64,000 bases of DNA from Streptomyces sp. NBC_00247 (GTDB lineage Bacteria; Actinomycetota; Actinomycetes; Streptomycetales; Streptomycetaceae), in NCBI RefSeq assembly GCF_036188265.1, contig NZ_CP108093.1:1488001-1552000 (forward strand), given 5' to 3'. Positions 58,050 through 64,000 of this stretch are shown here, in pieces. The translations under genes were made by a program, and so were the position numbers. The notes under the pieces are model-generated. The model had not been told where the DNA came from. It made no database searches and saw only the letters and a list, made by a program, of their open reading frames with translations. Each line of letters opens with the position of its first letter. Position 1 is the first letter of the stretch.

Positions 58050-59360
58050 TCAGCTGATCTTGACCGGGTTCACGATGTCGGCGACGAGCACCAGGAGCGT
58101 GAAGCAGATGAAGATTCCAGCCACCACGTAGGCGACGGGCATGAGCTTCGCCACGTCGAACGGGCCGGGGTCGGGCCGCTTGAAGACCTTGGCCAGGTTG
58201 CGGCGCAGCGCCTCCCAGAGGGCGCCCGCGATGTGGCCGCCGTCCAGGGGCAGCAGCGGCAGCATGTTGAAGAGGAAGAGCGAGAGGTTGAAGCCCGCCA
58301 GCAGGAACAGCATCATCGCGATCTGGTTCTGCGCGGGGACGTCGAGGGTCATCACCTCGCCGCCGATCCGGGCGGCTCCGACCACGCCCACCGGGGAGTC
58401 GTCGGCGCGCTCCCCGCCGTCGAAGGCGGCGTTCCACAGTCCGGGGATCTTGGAGGGCAGGGCGATGATCGAGTCGACGCCGTTCTCGATCATGTCGCCC
58501 ATCCGCACGACGGAGTCGCCGAAGGAGAGGGGCACGATCTCGCTGCGGGCGGCGAAGCCGAGGTAACCGGCGTCCACCCACTTGCCCTCGACCGCCTCGC
58601 CCTTGTCGTCCTTCTTCACCACGACGTTCTTGGCGAGCACGGCGTGGAGGGTGACCTCCTGGCCGCCCCGCTGGACGGTGATGTCGGCGGGGCCGATGGT
58701 CCGGCGGATGAGGTCGGAGAGCTTGTCCCAGTCGTCGACCCTCGCGCCGTCGAAGGCGACGATCTTGTCGCCCTCACGCAGACCCGCGGCGAGCGCCGGG
58801 GAGACCGGGTCGCCGGGTTCGCACTTCTCGCGCTTCTCGCTCTGTTCGATGACGCACTTCTGGACCCCGGCCACCTCGGTGGTCTGGGTCTGGAAGCCGA
58901 AGGTCATGGCGACGCCGAGGAAGATCGCGACGGCCAGGACCAGGTTCATGAACGGACCGGCGAACATCACGATGACGCGCTTCCACGGCTTGCGCGTGTA
59001 GAAGAGGCGGCTCTCGTCGCCGGGTTCGAGCTCCTCGAAGGCGGCGGATCTCGCGTCCTCGATCATGCTCCGCCAGGGCGAGGTGGACCGCGCCTCGATC
59101 CTGCCGTCCGGCCCCGGCGGGAACATGCCGATCATGCGGATGTACCCGCCGGCCGGGATGGCCTTGAAGCCGTACTCGGTGTCGCCCTTCTTGCGCGACC
59201 AGATGGTGGGGCCGAAGCCGACCATGTACTGCGGGACCCGGATGCCGAAGAGCTTGGCCGTGGAGAGGTGGCCGAGCTCGTGCCAGGCGATCGAGAACAG
59301 CAGGCCCACCACGAAGACGGCGATTCCCAGGACCGTCAGCAGGATCGTGCTCAGACTCAT
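58050..59360 (-). CDS. Site-2 zinc metalloprotease, RseP/Rip1-like
   Basis: An intramembrane protease that cuts membrane anti-sigma factors or similar. The 436-residue protein has HELGH (27-31) in the first helix, a central PDZ domain (about 185-270, [13 protein letters not shown]) and the distal Asp motif LPLDGGHI near residue 370 in the third helix. About four transmembrane helices are predicted. Its ATG overlaps the dxr stop (ATGA). The target is unknown. Confidence 0.93.
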   Translation of the reverse strand: MSLSTILLTVLGIAVFVVGLLFSIAWHELGHLSTAKLFGIRVPQYMVGFGPTIWSRKKGDTEYGFKAIPAGGYIRMIGMFPPGPDGRIEARSTSPWRSMIEDARSAAFEELEPGDESRLFYTRKPWKRVIVMFAGPFMNLVLAVAIFLGVAMTFGFQTQTTEVAGVQKCVIEQSEKREKCEPGDPVSPALAAGLREGDKIVAFDGARVDDWDKLSDLIRRTIGPADITVQRGGQEVTLHAVLAKNVVVKKDDKGEAVEGKWVDAGYLGFAARSEIVPLSFGDSVVRMGDMIENGVDSIIALPSKIPGLWNAAFDGGERADDSPVGVVGAARIGGEVMTLDVPAQNQIAMMLFLLAGFNLSLFLFNMLPLLPLDGGHIAGALWEALRRNLAKVFKRPDPGPFDVAKLMPVAYVVAGIFICFTLLVLVADIVNPVKIS

Positions 59361-60610
59361 GCGTGCGCCTCCGCCGTCGACTTCGCCGAGAGTTCACGGG
59401 CCCGGGCGCGCGCCCAGGTCTCCGCTTCCAGGACGTCCGCGACCGTCAGTGAAGTTCCCGGGGCGGGGGTGCCGTGCTCGGCGACCACCGCGGTGACGGT
59501 GTCCATGATGCCGTTGAAGGGGAGCGCGCCGGACAGGAACGCGTCGACGCACTCCTCGTTGGCGGCGTTGAAGACCGCCGGCGCGGTCCCGCCGAGAGCG
59601 CCCACGTGCCGGGCGAGGCCGACCGAGGGGAACGCCTCGGTGTCGAGCGGGAAGAACTCCCAGGTGGACGCCTTGGTCCAGTCGAAGGCCGGGGCGGCGT
59701 CCGGTACGCGCTGCGGCCAGCCGAGGCCCACGGCGATCGGTCCCCGCATGTCGGGCGGGGTGGCCTGGGCGAGCGTGGACCCGTCGGTGAACTCGACCAT
59801 GGAGTGCACGTACGACTGCGGGTGGACGACGACCTCGATGCGCTCGAACGGGATGTCGTAGAGGAGGTGCGCCTCGATGACCTCCAGCCCCTTGTTGACG
59901 AGGGTCGCGGAGTTGATCGTGATGACCGGGCCCATCGCCCAGGTGGGGTGGGCGAGCGCCTGCTCCCGGGTGACGTCGGCCAGTTCGGCCCGGGTACGGC
60001 CCCGGAACGGGCCGCCGGACGCGGTGACGACGAGCTTCGCCACGTCGGCGCGGGTACCGGCGGCGATCGCCTGGAAGAGCGCGGCGTGCTCGGAGTCGAC
60101 CGGGATGATCTGGCCGGGCTTGGCCAGCGCCTTGACCAGCGGGCCGCCGACGATGAGCGACTCCTTGTTGGCCAGGGCCAGGGTGCGGCCCGCCTTCAGC
60201 GCGGCCAGCGTCGGCGCGAGGCCGATGGAGCCGGTGATGCCGTTGAGCACGGTGTGGCAGGGGCTCGCGGCGAGGGTGGCGGCGGCGTCGGGGCCGGCCA
60301 GGATTTCGGGGAGCGGCTCCCCCGTGCCGTACTCCGCGCGCAGTGCCTCGCGCAGGGCGGGTACGGCGTCCTCGGCGGCGACGGCGACCGTGTCCACCGC
60401 GAGCCGGCGCGCCTGGGCGGCGAGCAGGGCGACCCGCCCGCCCGCCGCCGAGAGCGCGGTGACCCGGAAGCGGTCGGGGTTGCGCAGCACCAGGTCGATG
60501 GCCTGGGTTCCGATGGACCCGGTGGATCCGAGGACCACGAGGTCCCGGCGGCCTTCCGTCGCGTCGTGGACGAGATGCGGATCGGCGAGGGGGGCAGGGC
60601 TGTCGGTCAT
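59357..60610 (-). CDS. dxr: 1-deoxy-D-xylulose-5-phosphate reductoisomerase
   Basis: Converts DXP to MEP, the second step of the non-mevalonate isoprenoid path, using NADPH and a divalent metal. The 417-residue protein has GSTGSIG (28-34), ANKESL and the metal-binding [11 protein letters not shown] took the ATG at 60610; another ATG at 60619 is in frame three codons upstream. The stop overlaps the rseP-like gene. Identity is secure. Confidence 0.95.
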   Translation of the reverse strand: MTDSPAPLADPHLVHDATEGRRDLVVLGSTGSIGTQAIDLVLRNPDRFRVTALSAAGGRVALLAAQARRLAVDTVAVAAEDAVPALREALRAEYGTGEPLPEILAGPDAAATLAASPCHTVLNGITGSIGLAPTLAALKAGRTLALANKESLIVGGPLVKALAKPGQIIPVDSEHAALFQAIAAGTRADVAKLVVTASGGPFRGRTRAELADVTREQALAHPTWAMGPVITINSATLVNKGLEVIEAHLLYDIPFERIEVVVHPQSYVHSMVEFTDGSTLAQATPPDMRGPIAVGLGWPQRVPDAAPAFDWTKASTWEFFPLDTEAFPSVGLARHVGALGGTAPAVFNAANEECVDAFLSGALPFNGIMDTVTAVVAEHGTPAPGTSLTVADVLEAETWARARARELSAKSTAEAHA

Positions 60611-60770
60611 GGCCCCCATTGTTGCCGCTTCCGCTGTGCGTGAGGACAGGGCGTCCCGGCTCGCACGAGTCCGGGCCCGCGGGTTCAGCCTCGCGCGGCC
60701 CGGAATCTCTCCCACTGCGCGGTCGTGACCTCCTGCGGCACGCCGCCGAAGTCGTCGCGCGGGACGCCCG

Positions 60771-62018
60771 TCAGCCGGCCTGCGGGACCAGGCCGCTGGA
60801 GAAGCGCGCGAACACCTCGTGGAAGTCCGGGAAGGTCTTGCGCACGCAGCCCGGGTCGTCGTAGGCGGTGCCGGGGTTGCGCAGCGCGGAGACGGCGAAG
60901 GACATGACGATGCGGTGGTCGCCGTGGGTGGTGATCTCGACGGGGCGCGGGGTCCCGGGGTGGATCTCGATCCAGTCGGGTCCGGTGTGCACGGTGATGC
61001 CCATGGCACGGAGGTTCTCGGCGCACGCCTCCAGCCGGTCGCACTCCTTGACCCTGGTGTTGGCCACGTCCTCGATCCGGACCGGCCCGTCGGCGTACGG
61101 GGCGAGGGCGGCGAGCGTCGGCATGGTGTCGGAGATGTCCCGCATGTTGACGGTGATGCCCCGCAGGGTGCCGTCCGAGCGGACGGTGGTGGCGTCCTCG
61201 GTGATCGTCACGTCGGCGCCCATCCGCCGCAGCACGTCGACGAAGCGCAGATCGCCCTGGAGGGCGTGCGCACCGAGGCCGGGCACGGTGACCTCGCCAC
61301 CGGTGAGGGCGGCGGCCGCGAAGAAGTAACTGGCGGTGGAGGCGTCCGGCTCGACTCCGTACGTGGTGGCGCGGTAGCCGCCGGGCGGCACGGTGAAGGT
61401 GTCGCCCTCGCGGGTGACCTCGACCCCGAAGTCCCGCATCATCGCGAGCGTGATCCCGATGTACGGCGCCGAGACCAGCTCGGTGACGTCGATCGTCAGG
61501 CCGCCGGCCGTCAGCGGGCCGAGCATCAGCAGGGCGGTGAGGTACTGCGAGGACTCCCCCGCGTCCAGGGTGATCCGGCCGCCCTCGATGCCGGCGGCGT
61601 GCACGCGCAGCGGGTGGTGGCCGTCCGCCGCGTCGTGGCGCAGGTCGACGCCGAGCTCGCGCAGTGCCCGGCTGAGCGGGGCGAGCGGGCGGCGCCGCAT
61701 CTGCGCGGAGGCGTCGAACCGGTACGTGCCCGAGGACGCGGCGGAGACGAGGGCGGGCAGGAAGCGGGCCGTGGTGGCGCCGTCGCGGCAGTAGACGTCG
61801 GCGTCGGTGACGCCGGGTCCGGCCGGGCGGCCCTCGATGTGCCAGCGGTCCGGCTCCTTCGTGACCGCGTACCCGAGGCGGGTGAGGCCCTCGGTGAACC
61901 CTTCGGTGTCGTCCGAGCGGAGCGGGTGCAGGAGGGTGGTGGTGCCGTCCGCCGCCGCGGCGAGGAAGAGGGCGCGTGCGGTGACGGACTTGGAGCCGGG
62001 AATCTGGATGACGGTCAC
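60771..62018 (-). CDS. aroA: EPSP synthase family protein (3-phosphoshikimate 1-carboxyvinyltransferase)
   Basis: Transfers enolpyruvate to shikimate-3-phosphate. The 415-residue protein has the two-barrel EPSPS fold. Substrate motifs are variants: PGSKSVTARA (7-16), DGATTARFL where canonical enzymes have a GNAGT/AGT-type PEP loop, and SSQYLTALLM, LQGDLRFVDVL and NTRVKECDRLEA. It may be a second, divergent copy, since Streptomyces also carry a principal aroA elsewhere; I cannot tell which role this one has. The GTG at 62018 lacks a clear ribosome site. Gene lies upstream of dxr and after a terminator. Confidence 0.85.
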   Translation of the reverse strand: MTVIQIPGSKSVTARALFLAAAADGTTTLLHPLRSDDTEGFTEGLTRLGYAVTKEPDRWHIEGRPAGPGVTDADVYCRDGATTARFLPALVSAASSGTYRFDASAQMRRRPLAPLSRALRELGVDLRHDAADGHHPLRVHAAGIEGGRITLDAGESSQYLTALLMLGPLTAGGLTIDVTELVSAPYIGITLAMMRDFGVEVTREGDTFTVPPGGYRATTYGVEPDASTASYFFAAAALTGGEVTVPGLGAHALQGDLRFVDVLRRMGADVTITEDATTVRSDGTLRGITVNMRDISDTMPTLAALAPYADGPVRIEDVANTRVKECDRLEACAENLRAMGITVHTGPDWIEIHPGTPRPVEITTHGDHRIVMSFAVSALRNPGTAYDDPGCVRKTFPDFHEVFARFSSGLVPQAG

Positions 62019-62053
62019 GGTGGGTCATTTTGCCGTGTCCGCGCACGCGGGGC

Positions 62054-62082
62054 GGGGCGCGTCCAGCGGGTGGACGCGCCCC
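62054..62082 (-). terminator. Terminator after the acyl-CoA dehydrogenase gene
   Basis: A 12-bp perfect stem (GGGGCGCGTCCA at 62054-62065 with its complement at 62071-62082) and a 5-base loop, about 80 bases past the acyl-CoA dehydrogenase stop and 36 bases before the EPSP-synthase-family start. Confidence 0.75.
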
Positions 62083-62159
62083 GGGGCCCTGTGCGCCGGA
62101 AGGCCTGGTGTGCCGGAAGGCAGGCCCGGTGTGCCGGAGGGCTCAGCGGGCCACCGGGC

Positions 62160-64000
62160 TCACCGGTAGGGGCGCCGGGCGTTCTCGCCCCGGGCCGGGC
62201 CGGGGGTGGCGTCCGCGATCCAGGGGCCGTCGCCGCTGGGGTCGATGATCCCCTCCTCCAGCCAGGTGTACGAGCCCGCGAGGACCCGGTCGACGACCCG
62301 TCGGTCCAGGTCGTCGGTGTTGGCCCAGAGGCGGCCGAACAGCTCCTCCGTCCTGAGCCGGGACTGCCGGCAGAAGGCGTCGGCCAGTTCGTACGCCTCG
62401 CGGCCGTGTTCGCCCTGGCCGCGCAGCAGCTCGGCGCGGACGCAGGCGGCGCTCGTCGCGAAGAGTTCGGCGCCGATGTCGACGGTGCGGCCCAGGAACC
62501 CCTGCTTGGTCTCCATCCGTCCCTGCCAGCGCGACATCGCGTAGAAAGTGGAGCGGGCCAGCCGGCGGGCGGCGCGCTCGGCGTACCGCAGGTGGTGGGA
62601 GAGGTCCGGGTGTCCGGCGGGCCGGAACTCCGCGTACGAGCTGGGCACCTGGCCGGGTCCGGCGACCAGTTTCGGCAGCCAGCGGGCGTAGAAGCCGGCC
62701 GCCGCGGCGCCGGCCCTCGCCTTGTCGGCGAGCGGCTTGTCGGGGTCGATGAGGTCGCCGGCGACCTTGAGGTGGGCGTCGACCGCCTCGCGGGCGATCA
62801 GCAGGTGCATGATCTCCGTCGATCCCTCGAAGATCCGGTTGATCCGCATGTCCCGGAGCATCTGCTCGGCAGGGACGGCCCGTTCGCCGCGGGCGGCGAG
62901 GGAGTCGGCGGTCTCGAACCCGCGTCCGCCGCGGATCTGGACGAGTTCGTCGGCGATCCGCCAGCCCATCTCGGAGCCGTACAGCTTGGCGAGCGCGGCC
63001 TCGATCCGGATGTCGTTGCGGTCCTCGTCGGCCATCTGGGAGGCGAGGTCGACCACGGCCTCCAGCGCGAAGGTGGTGGCGGCGATGAAGGAGATCTTCG
63101 CGCCGACCGCCTCGTGCCGGGCGACGGGCCTCCCCCACTGCTCGCGGACGGCCGACCACTCGCGGGCGATCTTCAGGGACCACTTGCCGACTCCGACGCA
63201 CATCGCCGGGAGCGAGAGCCGGCCGGTGTTGAGCGTGGTCAGCGCGATCTTCAGGCCGGCGCCCTCGGGGCCGATGCGGTGGGCGGCCGGCACCCGTACG
63301 CCGTGGAAGCGGGTGACGCCGTTCTCGATGCCGCGCAGCCCCATGAAGGCGTTGCGGTGCTCCACGGTGATGCCCGGCGAGTCCGCCTCCACCACGAACG
63401 CCGTGATGCCACCGGGGTGGTCCGGACCTTCGGGCACCCGGGCCATGACGACCAGCAGGTCGGCGACGACCCCGTTGGTGGTCCAGAGCTTCACGCCGTC
63501 CAGGACGTAGGCGTCGCCGTCCGGTACGGCGGTGGTGGCGAGCCGGGCGGGGTCGGAGCCGACGTCGGGTTCGGTGAGCAGGAACGCAGAGATGTCGGTA
63601 CTGGCGAGCCGGGGCAGGAAGGTGTCCTTCTGCTCCTGGGTGCCGAACATCTTCAGCGGCTGCGGTACGCCGATCGACTGGTGGGCCGAGAGCAGCGCGC
63701 CGATCGCCGGGCTGGCCGAGCCGGCCAGGGCGAGGGCCCTGTTGTAGTAGACCTGGGTGAGGCCGAGGCCGCCGTACTTCGGGTCGATCTTCATGCCGAG
63801 CGCGCCGAGCTTCTTGAGTCCGGCGATCACCTCGTCGGGGATGCGCGCCTCGCGTTCGATGAGGGCTCCGTCGACGTGGGAGAGGCAGAACGCGCGCAGC
63901 CGGGCGAGGAACTCCTCGCCGCGCCGGACGTCTTCCCCGGCGGGCAGCGGGTGCGGGTGGATCAGGTCGAGACGGAGCCGTCCGAGGAACAGCTCCTTCG
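62160..64000 (-). CDS. Acyl-CoA dehydrogenase, 5' end beyond the right edge
   Basis: An FAD enzyme that oxidises acyl-CoA esters. At least 613 residues are in the window with no start, so the gene continues off the edge. The three-domain family is plain: LLTEPDVGSDPARLATTA (middle domain), DGVKLWTTNG, the AMFGTQEQ region and the C-terminal GGRGFETADS and FEGSTEIMHLLIA motifs. The long C-terminal extension (about 200 residues, with YFARWLPK-like and SRLRTEELF segments) resembles the larger FadE-type family members. The catalytic acid cannot be placed with confidence. Family secure; substrate unknown. Confidence 0.92.
   Translation of the reverse strand, partial: KELFLGRLRLDLIHPHPLPAGEDVRRGEEFLARLRAFCLSHVDGALIEREARIPDEVIAGLKKLGALGMKIDPKYGGLGLTQVYYNRALALAGSASPAIGALLSAHQSIGVPQPLKMFGTQEQKDTFLPRLASTDISAFLLTEPDVGSDPARLATTAVPDGDAYVLDGVKLWTTNGVVADLLVVMARVPEGPDHPGGITAFVVEADSPGITVEHRNAFMGLRGIENGVTRFHGVRVPAAHRIGPEGAGLKIALTTLNTGRLSLPAMCVGVGKWSLKIAREWSAVREQWGRPVARHEAVGAKISFIAATTFALEAVVDLASQMADEDRNDIRIEAALAKLYGSEMGWRIADELVQIRGGRGFETADSLAARGERAVPAEQMLRDMRINRIFEGSTEIMHLLIAREAVDAHLKVAGDLIDPDKPLADKARAGAAAAGFYARWLPKLVAGPGQVPSSYAEFRPAGHPDLSHHLRYAERAARRLARSTFYAMSRWQGRMETKQGFLGRTVDIGAELFATSAACVRAELLRGQGEHGREAYELADAFCRQSRLRTEELFGRLWANTDDLDRRVVDRVLAGSYTWLEEGIIDPSGDGPWIADATPGPARGENARRPYR

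Overview
The window is chromosomal DNA of a high-GC actinomycete, almost certainly a Streptomyces. It has very high G+C in third codon positions, many GTG starts, frequent four-base start/stop overlaps and strong GC hairpin terminators. From memory the gene order (dapA-thyX-dapB-M16 protease-pnp-rpsO, a type VII secretion locus, ribF-truB-rbfA-infB-nusA-rimP, proS, ispG-rseP-dxr) matches the conserved core of the S. coelicolor chromosome around SCO5690 to SCO5745. No rRNA, tRNA, CRISPR array or insertion sequence was recognised.

Region 1 (1-7.9 kb): lysine/diaminopimelate synthesis (dapA, cut by the left edge, and dapB), thymidylate synthesis (thyX), two small membrane proteins, a TPR protein, an M16 zinc protease overlapping pnp, and rpsO. 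A long stem-loop in the rpsO-pnp spacer probably governs pnp expression.

Region 2 (8.1-31.4 kb): a complete type VII secretion (Esx) locus. It holds eccD, eccC (three ATPase domains), eccB, eccE, two mycosins, the EsxA/EsxB pair, a conserved 235-residue protein, a stand-alone DUF397 protein and a ParA/EspI-like ATPase with long proline-rich tails. No eccA is present. Two further modules look like secreted substrates. One is a WXG protein coupled to a 663-residue protein and followed by a lipoprotein (14.7-17.8 kb). The other is a 146-residue helical protein coupled to a 562-residue protein with a WKG domain and a Gly/Ser/Pro-rich tail, just upstream of one mycosin (20.1-22.2 kb). The locus runs as several divergent and convergent units, separated by strong terminators where the strands meet at 17.8 kb.

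Region 3 (31.6-37.6 kb): a five-gene peptide-type ABC importer (binding protein, two permeases, two ATPases), with the last four genes tightly coupled.

Region 4 (37.9-49.9 kb, minus strand): ribF, a very large trypsin-like/P-loop NTPase fusion with a degenerate protease site, and the classic rimP-nusA-ylxR-infB-ylxP-rbfA-truB translation/transcription operon.

Region 5 (50.1-64 kb): a lipoprotein plus ferritin-like DUF4439 protein pair and a degenerate aminoglycoside-phosphotransferase-like protein on the plus strand. On the minus strand follow proS, two GNAT acetyltransferases, a DUF1684 protein, the non-mevalonate isoprenoid genes ispG and dxr flanking an RseP-type site-2 protease, an EPSP-synthase-family gene, and an acyl-CoA dehydrogenase cut by the right edge.

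The most interesting material is the candidate type VII effector modules, the pseudo-protease/NTPase fusion and the pseudo-kinase. Functions beyond family level are inferred.
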